Assembly: GCA_002491565.1 (NCBI GenBank)
Contig: DKWE01000091.1
Span: 1 to 7,421 of the forward strand
Length of the DNA stretch: 7,421 bases
Source of the DNA: Lachnospiraceae bacterium UBA7160
GTDB lineage: Bacteria; Bacillota; Clostridia; Lachnospirales; Lachnospiraceae
Direction of reading: 5' to 3'
The notes beneath the pieces were generated by a model, which had not been told where the DNA came from, made no database searches, and was given only the letters and a program-made list of their open reading frames with translations. Below, in pieces: positions 1 to 6,038 of the stretch (the stretch's first letter is position 1; each line of letters starts with the position of its first letter). The translations under genes and the position numbers were made by a program.

Positions 1-17
1 AAGACTCACTTTACGAG

Positions 18-60
18 CTTGCAACCCTCCGGACATACTTCTCTGGGCAGTGGTTGGCCG
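18..60. repeat. Intergenic repeat, copy A (partner at 4692-4734)
   Basis: These 43 nt align without gaps to 4692-4734, with 33 of 43 positions identical by hand count. The core 32-60 versus 4706-4734 is 26 of 29 identical, and all three core differences are transitions. In copy A, bases 28-33 can pair with 42-47 (four Watson-Crick and two G-U pairs) around an 8-nt loop. In copy B the equivalent six pairs are all Watson-Crick, so the stem is kept although its sequence changed. The repeat lies upstream of the regulator promoter in copy A and upstream of the lipoprotein gene in copy B. Its nature is unknown: it could be a structured RNA piece, a protein-binding site or a dispersed genomic repeat. 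Confidence 0.6.
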
Positions 61-73
61 CACGAAAACTTTT

Positions 74-167
74 GCGTTCCACCTCGGTCGGCGCTGACCG
101 AACGGTCTCGCCTGCCGGTTCGGTCGTTGCTAAATGAGTGCCGCCCGCACTCAGCAACACGGAACGT
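74..167. other. Nested inverted repeats, possible branched structured RNA
   Basis: An outer pairing of 75-80 with 161-166 (CGTTCC/GGAACG, extendable by a 74-167 wobble) encloses two hairpins. The first pairs 96-103 with 118-125 (GACCGAAC/GTTCGGTC). The second pairs 126-131 with 153-158 and 136-141 with 147-152, giving 12 bp with a 4-nt bulge at 132-135 and a 5-nt loop. An alternative stem, 85-89 with 96-100 (CGGTC/GACCG), excludes the first hairpin. This density of nested pairing is more than expected by chance and suggests a structured RNA or a palindromic repeat. The block lies upstream of the predicted promoter, so it would belong to an upstream or opposite-strand transcript. Neither strand nor family can be assigned. 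Confidence 0.4.
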
Positions 168-215
168 TCAGTGCCCTCGCGGGACAGTGGATGCGTGAAC
201 AGTAAGTGCGACCGG

Positions 216-243
216 GTAACCATAACACTCGATTCTGTAACAT
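216..243 (+). promoter_or_regulatory. Candidate tandem operator upstream of the -35
   Basis: Two near-identical half-sites, GTAACCAT at 216-223 and GTAACAT at 237-243, start 21 bp apart. The second ends 4 nt before the predicted -35. AraC-family activators typically bind tandem direct half-sites about two helical turns apart next to the -35, and the first gene encodes such a regulator. Autoregulation is therefore plausible, but the assignment rests on spacing and position only. Confidence 0.3.
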
Positions 244-247
244 CCTG

Positions 248-276
248 TTTACTTTTACGTGGAGACTTGCTATAAT
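248..276 (+). promoter_or_regulatory. Sigma-A-type promoter for the sensor operon
   Basis: The -10 hexamer TATAAT at 271-276 is perfect and carries an extended TG at 268-269. A -35-like TTTACT at 248-253 matches four of six consensus bases with a 17-bp spacer. Transcription would start near 283, about 30 nt before the first ATG. No other promoter of this quality is seen before the response regulator, so this is the likely start of the three-gene operon. Confidence 0.75.
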
Positions 277-283
277 GACAATA

Positions 284-299
284 GCCTGGAAAGCCAGGC
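284..299 (+). other. 5'-leader hairpin before the first gene's RBS
   Basis: GCCTGG at 284-289 pairs perfectly with CCAGGC at 294-299 around a 4-nt AAAG loop. It sits at the very start of the predicted transcript and ends 4 nt before the ribosome binding site AGGGGGAG at 304-311. It could protect the 5' end of the mRNA or modulate translation. There is no T-tract, so it is not a terminator. Confidence 0.45.
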
Positions 300-314
300 G
301 GGCAGGGGGAGCCT

Positions 315-1922
315 ATGGAGCGATATACCGTACTGCTGGTGGACGACGAAGAAGAGGTAATCCGGGTCATCATGCGAAAAATTGACTGGGAGGGCCTGGG
401 ATTTTCCGTGATCGGGTATGCCAATAACGGAGTAAAAGCGCTGGAAATCCTGGAAGAAGTCCAGGCGGACGTGGTGGTAACTGATATCCGGATGCCCTAC
501 ATGGATGGCATGGAGCTGGCACAGCGCGTCCGGGCAGAGTACCCGGCAGCCAAGCTCGTATTTTTTACGGGCTTCGATGAGTTTGAGTATGCGAAGGAAG
601 CCGTTCACCTGGAGGCGGAGGAATATATCCTGAAGCCAGTGAACGCTGCAGAGCTCACGGAGGTGTTTGCACGGCTTAAGAAAAAGCTGGATCAGGAGAT
701 CAGCGAAAAGCGGAGCATCGAGGTGCTGCAGAAGTATTATCTGGAATCGCTTCCATTTCTGCAGGCAAACTTTTATGCGACTCTGATCGAGGGGAAAATC
801 CGGGAAGAGCATCTGCCCAAATGTCTTGAGGACTATCAGATATCTCTGGATAGCCCGTTTTTTTGCTGTCTGGTGATTCACACTTCTCTGCGTGGAGCAA
901 AGGAAATGCCAAATCCACTGCTGTTGTTTACTTTGGTGCAGAGACAGGCAGAAGAGCGGCTGGGGGAAAGATGGAAGGGCAGGCTGTTTTCCTATCTCGG
1001 AAATACCGTCATGATTGCGCAGCTGGAAAGGGAAGAGGAGGTAACAGCTCTGACCGATGAGTGCGACCGCTTCTGCCGGTATGTGCACAGGATGCATGAG
1101 GCTGTCGTAACGGTCGGGGTTGGGCAGGTATGCAGCCGGATTCTGGATCTTGCCCGGTCGTATGGCAGTGCGCGGGAAGCAGTTTCCTACCGGGTGATCT
1201 ACGGGACTTCGCGTGCCATCAATATCCGGGAGATCGCGCCGCAGGAGACGAAGATGGCACTGAGCTCCGAGGCAGAGCTGCCGTGGCTGTTTAAGATGAT
1301 TCGCCTTGGAACAGAGCAGGAGATCGAAGAAGCGGTCAGCCATTATATAGACCGGAATATCGCTTCTGCGAAGTCCCTGCAGCAGCGCCAGGTCGCAGTG
1401 ATGGAGCTCGTGGGTACGTTGTTCCGGTTTGCAGCCGGCAATGATCTGCACGCCGTCCTGGGGCTCGGGGATATCAGAAATCTGTACAACGGGCTGCTGG
1501 AGCTGGAGACGGACGGGCTTGGCAGCTGGCTGCTTGAGATCAGCCGTTCCTTCCATGAGGAGCTGACCAATGCCAGAAGCAGGTCCCTGCAGTCTGTAAT
1601 TGCAAAGGCAAAGAAGTATGTGCGCAACAATTTTGCGGATGAGGCGCTCTCGCTGGATACCGTCTGCCAGGCGCTCGGGATCTCCAATTCGTATTTTTCT
1701 ACGATATTTAAGAAGGAGACCGGGATCTCGTTTGTAGGGTATCTGACGGATTACCGGATGGAGCAGGCGTCGCGTCTTCTGCTGGAGACGAATGACAAAA
1801 ATTATATCATTGCGAAGAGTGTAGGCTATTCCGACCCGAATTATTTCAGCTATGTTTTCAAGAGAAGGTTTGGAATGTCGCCATTAAAGTACAGGACGGA
1901 GCATGAGAAGAGTGAAACTTAA
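315..1922 (+). CDS. YesN-type AraC-family response regulator
   Basis: This is a 535-aa cytoplasmic transcription factor activated by phosphorylation. Residues 1-120 form a CheY-like receiver with acidic residues D10 and D11, phosphoacceptor D57 in VVVTDIRMP, switch residue T85 and conserved K107 in the KP pair. A divergent central region of about 300 residues has no motif I can name. Residues about 430-527 form an AraC double helix-turn-helix; GYSDPNYFSYVFKRRFGMSP is its family signature. The length suits long YesN-type regulators of Clostridia and Bacillales. The ATG follows AGGGGGAG at 304-311 at good spacing. The kinase gene starts inside its last codons, so the two form a cognate pair. 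Targets are inferred to include its own promoter and the downstream sugar genes. The family call is secure; the ligand or sugar controlled is not known. Confidence 0.93.
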   Translation: MERYTVLLVDDEEEVIRVIMRKIDWEGLGFSVIGYANNGVKALEILEEVQADVVVTDIRMPYMDGMELAQRVRAEYPAAKLVFFTGFDEFEYAKEAVHLEAEEYILKPVNAAELTEVFARLKKKLDQEISEKRSIEVLQKYYLESLPFLQANFYATLIEGKIREEHLPKCLEDYQISLDSPFFCCLVIHTSLRGAKEMPNPLLLFTLVQRQAEERLGERWKGRLFSYLGNTVMIAQLEREEEVTALTDECDRFCRYVHRMHEAVVTVGVGQVCSRILDLARSYGSAREAVSYRVIYGTSRAINIREIAPQETKMALSSEAELPWLFKMIRLGTEQEIEEAVSHYIDRNIASAKSLQQRQVAVMELVGTLFRFAAGNDLHAVLGLGDIRNLYNGLLELETDGLGSWLLEISRSFHEELTNARSRSLQSVIAKAKKYVRNNFADEALSLDTVCQALGISNSYFSTIFKKETGISFVGYLTDYRMEQASRLLLETNDKNYIIAKSVGYSDPNYFSYVFKRRFGMSPLKYRTEHEKSET

Positions 1923-3738
1923 ATTTTCAGGCCTCATCAGGAAAATAGAGCCGAGGGGCATGCAGTCGACGGTGATGATCGCGTTTTCACTGGTTTCGTT
2001 TTTTATCATGCTGGTGCTTGGAGCCGTACTGTATCTTCGTTTTTCAACGCTTTCGAGGGAGGAGATGATACAGAGCACACAGACACTGACCGAACAGGCC
2101 GGAGAAAACCTGGAGGATTATCTCGTAAGCATGCGCAGAATCTCCGATGCAGTTTATTACAATGTCATCAAGGAGAGCGATTTTGCGGAGCAGGACAGTT
2201 CCGTGCAGAAGGGGATGAACCTTTTGTACGAGGCAAACAGAGACAATCTGAGGACGATTGCGATCTACAATCACTACGGGAGTCTGATGGCGGCAGAGCC
2301 GGTGGCGCTGCAGAAGGAGGATCCGAATGTCTCGCGTCAGGACTGGTTTCTGCGGGCGATGGAGAAGATGGAAAATATGCATTTTTCCACTCCGCATATC
2401 CAGAATCTCTTTGACGATGCGGCGTTCCGCTATCATTGGGTGATCTCTTTAAGCCGGGTGATCGAGCTTACGGAACATGGGACTCCTCAGATGGGGGTAC
2501 TGCTGGTCGATATGGATTACTCTGGCATCGCGCGGGTGATGAAGCAGATGAATACGCAGGATAACGGAGCGTACTATTACCTGTGTGACAGCAACGGGGA
2601 GATTATCTACCATCCGCGCCAGATCCAGATCAGCCGCGGACTCTGCAAGGAAAACAGCGTCATCGCATCGAGGCATACAGAAGGCATCTATGAGGATTAT
2701 TTTAACGGGGAAAAGAGGACGCTGGTGGTGAATTACATCAGCTATACCGGCTGGCGGCTGATTGGTGTGATTCCCGATACGGTATTTGTGCACGGGATGA
2801 TCAATGCCCGGTATTTTATCGGGATCATCATGCTGCTCATGACGATGATGCTTTTTGTGCTCAACCAGGTTGTCTCGGTACGGATCGCGAGGCCGATCCT
2901 GAGGCTGAATGATTCCGTCATGGAATATGAGGCAGGTGAGAAGCCGGAAATTTATATCGGAGGCTCACAGGAGATCCGTCATCTCGGGTACTCTGTGCAG
3001 AAGTCGTATGAGCAGATCGATACCTTGATGAAGAAGATTGTCCAGGAACAGACGGAGCGCAGGAGGAGCGAGCTGGATGCACTGCAAAGCCAGATTAATC
3101 CGCATTTTCTGTATAATACCCTGGACTCTATCATGTGGATGATCGAGGGAGAGCGCAACGAAGAGGCGGCGTTTATGATCTCGCAGCTCGCAAAGCTTTT
3201 TCGCATCAGCCTGTCGAAAGGACGCACCGTCATCAGTGTGGGCGAAGAATTGCAGCACGCCGAGAGTTATATGAATATCCAGAAAATCCGTTATAAGGAC
3301 GCATTCGCAGTGACCTTTGACGCAGACCCTGAGATCCTCTCTTTCTGCACCGTGAAGCTTGTCCTGCAGCCGCTTTTGGAAAACGCGGTCAGCTATGGCG
3401 TGCGCGGTATGGAGGACTGCGGCGAAATCCGGGTCACAGGGAGGCGAGAGGGAGACCTGATCGTTCTTTCCGTGGAGGACAATGGAATGGGGATGACGCA
3501 GGAGCAGGCAAGTCTTGTGCTGACCGATGATAAGCGGGTGCACAGGCGGGGCTCCGGTGTCGGACTTGTGAATGTCAACAACCGGATCCGTCTCGTTTTC
3601 GGGGAGGCGTATGGATTAAAGATCACAAGTGAACCAGATGAGGGGACCTGCGTTTCGGTCTGTATACCGGCAGTCGCCGATACGGAGGAGAACAGAAGGA
3701 AACTGGAACAGGGGAGCCGATATCATGGTGAAGAGTAA
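1903..3738 (+). CDS. YesM-type membrane sensor histidine kinase
   Basis: This 611-aa membrane kinase senses an extracellular signal and phosphorylates the upstream regulator. A basic N-terminus precedes TM1 at about 23-46. An extracellular domain at about 47-303 has Cache-like character, and TM2 lies at about 304-324. A HAMP linker spans about 325-376, followed by the His_kinase domain with the phosphoacceptor H401 in QINPHFLYNTL. The ATP-binding part has an N-box at 488-500 (N494), a G1 motif VEDNGMGM at 524-531 and a G2 motif GSGVGLVNVNNRI at 550-562. All catalytic motifs are present. The start overlaps the regulator by 20 nt and the end overlaps the binding-protein gene by 14 nt, indicating translational coupling. 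The extracellular domain may contact the anchored binding protein encoded next (inference). Confidence 0.93.
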   Translation: MRRVKLKFSGLIRKIEPRGMQSTVMIAFSLVSFFIMLVLGAVLYLRFSTLSREEMIQSTQTLTEQAGENLEDYLVSMRRISDAVYYNVIKESDFAEQDSSVQKGMNLLYEANRDNLRTIAIYNHYGSLMAAEPVALQKEDPNVSRQDWFLRAMEKMENMHFSTPHIQNLFDDAAFRYHWVISLSRVIELTEHGTPQMGVLLVDMDYSGIARVMKQMNTQDNGAYYYLCDSNGEIIYHPRQIQISRGLCKENSVIASRHTEGIYEDYFNGEKRTLVVNYISYTGWRLIGVIPDTVFVHGMINARYFIGIIMLLMTMMLFVLNQVVSVRIARPILRLNDSVMEYEAGEKPEIYIGGSQEIRHLGYSVQKSYEQIDTLMKKIVQEQTERRRSELDALQSQINPHFLYNTLDSIMWMIEGERNEEAAFMISQLAKLFRISLSKGRTVISVGEELQHAESYMNIQKIRYKDAFAVTFDADPEILSFCTVKLVLQPLLENAVSYGVRGMEDCGEIRVTGRREGDLIVLSVEDNGMGMTQEQASLVLTDDKRVHRRGSGVGLVNVNNRIRLVFGEAYGLKITSEPDEGTCVSVCIPAVADTEENRRKLEQGSRYHGEE

Positions 3739-4681
3739 AAAATCCTTTGTTTTTATTGAACTGCTCCTGGCCGGGTTGCTGCTGCTTCTGGTGTCGTTTA
3801 TGCTGAGAGAGAAAAACGGAAAGAACCGAGAGCGGGTATCTGTGATTGTTGAGGATTCGGAGGGAGGTCAGTGGGCGGCGTTCCGGTATGGTCTTCGAAT
3901 GGCAGCGGAGGATCAGGGGATTGAGGTGTATGTGGTCAGCACGCCGGAGGTGCTCTCGCCGGAGGACGAGGAGAAGCTGATGGAACGGGAGCTTGAAAAC
4001 GGGGCGGATGCCCTGCTCGTGCAGCCGGTTCCGGGTATGGAGGCTGAATCATTTTGGAAGAAGACGAGGGCGCCGGTGATGCTGATCGGGTATGCGCTTT
4101 CCGCAGAGGAGACCGGAGAGAAGCTGCCGGTGACACAGCCGGATCATGATGCGATGGGGCGGGACCTTGCGGAAGCATTGCTGGAGGACTACGGCGAGGA
4201 CCTGACAGGAAAGACGCTTGGGATCGTCTGGCAGCAGGAAGAGTCCGGGGCTGCGGCCATCCGGCGGCGCGGGTTTGAGGAGCGGCTGGAAGGAAGCGGT
4301 ATAGAGGTGATTTGGGCGGTTTCCTGCCAGGAGGAGAGTCTGCTGGAGCAGCAGCCAAGGGCCAGCGTCGTGGTTGCTCTTGATGACGGCAGCTTTATTA
4401 TGGCAGGAGTCTGTGCCGCAGAGAATGACCTGCATGGAGCGGTGGTCTACGGGATCGGCAATTCAGCGAGGGCAGTCTACTATCTTGATACCGGGGCGGC
4501 GAAATGTCTGGTTGTCCCGGACGATTTTATGATGGGGTACCAGAGTCTGACGGAGGTGGCCGGGAAGCTTGAGGGCTCGTCCGGACAGATGGAGAGCAGT
4601 GTCGTGCGGCATAGCGTGATGCGCCGGGATAACTTGTTTACGAAGGAGAATCAGGAGCTGCTGTATACGATGAGCCAGTGA
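3725..4681 (+). CDS. Membrane-anchored periplasmic-binding-protein-like sensor subunit
   Basis: The product is 318 aa. Residues 8-26 form one strong hydrophobic segment without a lipobox cysteine, so the protein is probably anchored outside the membrane by an uncleaved helix. The rest resembles a two-lobed sugar-binding protein of the Peripla_BP_4 type: a first beta-alpha unit RVSVIVED at 37-44, GADALLVQPVPG at 93-104, and a second lobe from about 163. Ligand residues of the family look degenerate; the hinge Asp of a GxD motif appears to be Gly245. ATG 3725 is preferred over an in-frame ATG at 3629 because AGGGGAG sits 8 nt upstream and the hydrophobic anchor follows at once. Coupling to the kinase suggests it senses rather than transports, as XylFII does with LytS. 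The exact ligand is unknown. Confidence 0.8.
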   Translation: MVKSKKSFVFIELLLAGLLLLLVSFMLREKNGKNRERVSVIVEDSEGGQWAAFRYGLRMAAEDQGIEVYVVSTPEVLSPEDEEKLMERELENGADALLVQPVPGMEAESFWKKTRAPVMLIGYALSAEETGEKLPVTQPDHDAMGRDLAEALLEDYGEDLTGKTLGIVWQQEESGAAAIRRRGFEERLEGSGIEVIWAVSCQEESLLEQQPRASVVVALDDGSFIMAGVCAAENDLHGAVVYGIGNSARAVYYLDTGAAKCLVVPDDFMMGYQSLTEVAGKLEGSSGQMESSVVRHSVMRRDNLFTKENQELLYTMSQ

Positions 4682-4691
4682 GGGGGGTGTG

Positions 4692-4734
4692 CCTGCAGAT
4701 ACCCAGACGTACTTCTCTGGGCGGTGGCTGGCCG
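4692..4734. repeat. Intergenic repeat, copy B (partner at 18-60)
   Basis: This is the second copy of the 43-nt repeat, starting 11 nt after the stop codon of the anchored binding protein. Bases 4702-4707 pair with 4716-4721 (CCCAGA/TCTGGG) around an 8-nt loop CGTACTTC, which in copy A reads CATACTTC. The hairpin has no T-tract and is not an evident intrinsic terminator. Downstream, TGGCTGGC occurs at 4725-4732 and again at 4760-4767. A -10-like TATGAT lies at 4740-4745 without a convincing -35, so an activator-dependent promoter for the lipoprotein gene is possible but unproven. Confidence 0.6.
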
Positions 4735-4820
4735 GGGGGTATGATGAATTGGAGGATGCTGGCTGGCAATAAGACAGGATACCAGGATTGTGGGAGCGCA
4801 TGATAGAAGGGAGAGAGGCG

Positions 4821-5837
4821 ATGGGGAAGTACCGGGTGCGTGCGCTCGCCATCGCGGCGGGAGCGCTTTTGCTCGGCGGATGCGGGGAAAGAAAGCAGGA
4901 GATGGCGGGCAATGTCCGTGTTGGCGTGACGTGCTATGATTTGAGTGACACATTTATCAGTGAGCTGCTGGACTGTCTTCGCGATACGCTTGCCAGGCAG
5001 GAGGAGATTTCGGTGACAGTGCGGGATGCAGCCGGATCGCAGAGAACCCAGGATGACCAGGTCGAAGAGATGATTGAGGAAGGCTGCAGGGTGCTCTGTG
5101 TGAATCTGGTGGACCGGGCAGACCCTTCCGGGATCATCGATCTCGCGCGGAAACATAATGTGCCAATTATCTTTTTTAACCGGGAACCGGTCGCGGAAGA
5201 TCTGAAGCAGTGGGACCAGCTGTATTATGTCGGCGCGGATGCGAAGCAGTCCGGCACCATGCAGGGGGAACTGGCTGCAGACCTGATTCGGTCTGATCCG
5301 GCGATCGACCGCAACCGGGACGGAAAAATTCAATATGTGGTGCTGGAAGGCGAGCCGGGGCATCAGGATGCGATCATCCGCACGGAAAGCGCGGTAGACA
5401 CTCTGAAAAATGAGGGCGTCGAGCTGGAAAAGCTCAGCTGGCAGATCGCGAACTGGAACCGTGCACAGGCGCAAAACCGGATGACGCAGATGATCAGCCA
5501 ATACCAGACGCAGATCGAGCTTGTCCTTGCGAACAATGATGACATGGCGCTCGGTGCGATGGACGCATACGGAAAGACAAACTATACAGAGTCTGAGATT
5601 CCGGTCTTTTTCGGGGTTGACGGAACCAGTGTGGGGCTGGAGGCGGTGGCGGAGGGCAGGCTTGCAGCGACGGTCTATAATGATAAGGAAGGACAGACCG
5701 AGGCGATGGCAAAGCTGATCCAGGCAATTATTTCCGGACAGGGAATGGAGGAACTGTCGTTTCAGGATGACCAGTACCTTTATTTGCCGTATGATAAGGT
5801 GACGAAGGAGAATGTTTCTCTCTTTCCGAAAAAATGA
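4821..5837 (+). CDS. MglB-like glucose/galactose-binding lipoprotein
   Basis: This 338-aa extracellular lipoprotein has a short signal peptide: basic residues K3, R5 and R7, a hydrophobic core 8-18, and lipobox LGGC with Cys21 as the lipidated residue. The mature part resembles E. coli MglB. Probable ligand contacts are D43 and F45, N120 in FFNREP, H181, D183 and R187 in GEPGHQDAIIR, W212, N239, D267 and N287. An EF-hand-like calcium loop DRNRDGKIQ spans 163-171, with a candidate calcium-ligand Glu at 233. ATG 4821 follows AAGGGAGAGAGG; in-frame TTG 4788 and ATG 4800 would add acidic residues before the signal peptide. The family normally feeds the MglA/MglC ABC transporter, but no such genes follow here. 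It may serve a transporter elsewhere or help the adjacent sensor. Ligand specificity is inferred from conserved residues. Confidence 0.88.
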   Translation: MGKYRVRALAIAAGALLLGGCGERKQEMAGNVRVGVTCYDLSDTFISELLDCLRDTLARQEEISVTVRDAAGSQRTQDDQVEEMIEEGCRVLCVNLVDRADPSGIIDLARKHNVPIIFFNREPVAEDLKQWDQLYYVGADAKQSGTMQGELAADLIRSDPAIDRNRDGKIQYVVLEGEPGHQDAIIRTESAVDTLKNEGVELEKLSWQIANWNRAQAQNRMTQMISQYQTQIELVLANNDDMALGAMDAYGKTNYTESEIPVFFGVDGTSVGLEAVAEGRLAATVYNDKEGQTEAMAKLIQAIISGQGMEELSFQDDQYLYLPYDKVTKENVSLFPKK

Positions 5838-5900
5838 GGCGATCTGGCAGCCGCAGGTGTAGAACTACCGTGGAGCTGGATTATTTAAAATCGATGGAAC

Positions 5901-5999
5901 GAGGGTGTTGCAAAACTGCCGAAATTCATATCTTATGGTATATAACCACTCGGTTAAGCTATCAGAGATTGTAGTCATGGAGTAGTTTGCAACATTCTC
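5901..5999. mobile_element. MITE-like element with inverted terminal repeats
   Basis: The left end GAGGGTGTTGCAAAACT at 5901-5917 is mirrored by the right end at 5984-5999, whose reverse complement reads GAGAATGTTGCAAACT. The ends match at every position except two substitutions and a one-base indel. They enclose an AT-rich 99-bp unit with no transposase gene. The ends recall IS1182-type termini from memory, so a small non-autonomous derivative or insertion-sequence remnant is a reasonable guess. No clean target duplication is visible; GAAC occurs at 5897-5900 and 6002-6005 but not immediately at the right border. Alternatively, the two TTGCAA-centred sites, 79 bp apart, could be paired operators for the hydrolase gene. 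Confidence 0.4.
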
Positions 6000-6026
6000 A
6001 TGAACCATAAATAAACATATTGTAGT

Positions 6027-6032
6027 AGGAGG
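6027..6032 (+). promoter_or_regulatory. Consensus RBS that decides the hydrolase start
   Basis: A perfect AGGAGG at 6027-6032 directly abuts the in-frame ATG at 6033, which leaves no spacer for initiation. The next in-frame ATG, at 6039, has a 6-nt spacer and is taken as the true start. Confidence 0.8.
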
Positions 6033-6038
6033 ATGAAA

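Noticed and set aside
11..424. 137-codon minus-strand frame over the leader region
   Set aside because: It crosses the good + strand promoter and the start of the regulator gene, and its composition reflects the repeat and hairpins rather than a protein family I recognise.
270..1556. 428-codon open frame on the minus strand opposite the response regulator
   Set aside because: The + strand frame encodes a complete receiver and AraC domain. The minus-strand protein shows no recognisable motif and is an antisense shadow.
3629..3724. Upstream in-frame start for the anchored binding protein
   Set aside because: It would place 32 polar residues before the membrane anchor and lie deep in the kinase C-terminus. 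ATG 3725 has a well-spaced RBS.
4702..4721. Hairpin after the anchored binding protein gene as an intrinsic terminator
   Set aside because: The 6-bp stem is followed by GC-rich sequence with no T-tract. It is better explained as part of the repeat.
4741..4803. 20-codon ORF upstream of the lipoprotein gene, a possible leader peptide
   Set aside because: There is no well-spaced RBS, no stalling-type residue run and no family resemblance. Its overlap with ATG 4800 looks accidental.
4788..4820. Upstream TTG (4788) and ATG (4800) starts for the MglB-like lipoprotein
   Set aside because: They add acidic residues ahead of a normal basic n-region. ATG 4821 with AAGGGAGAGAGG upstream gives a proper lipoprotein signal.
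5848..5878. Imperfect hairpin after the lipoprotein gene as a terminator
   Set aside because: The stem is bulged (5851-5858 with 5867-5873) and followed by GATTATTT rather than a T-run, so termination is not supported.
5838..6038. Catabolite-repression (cre) site or clear sigma-A promoter for the hydrolase
   Set aside because: No match to the cre pattern was found by eye, and no -35/-10 pair with acceptable spacing stood out.
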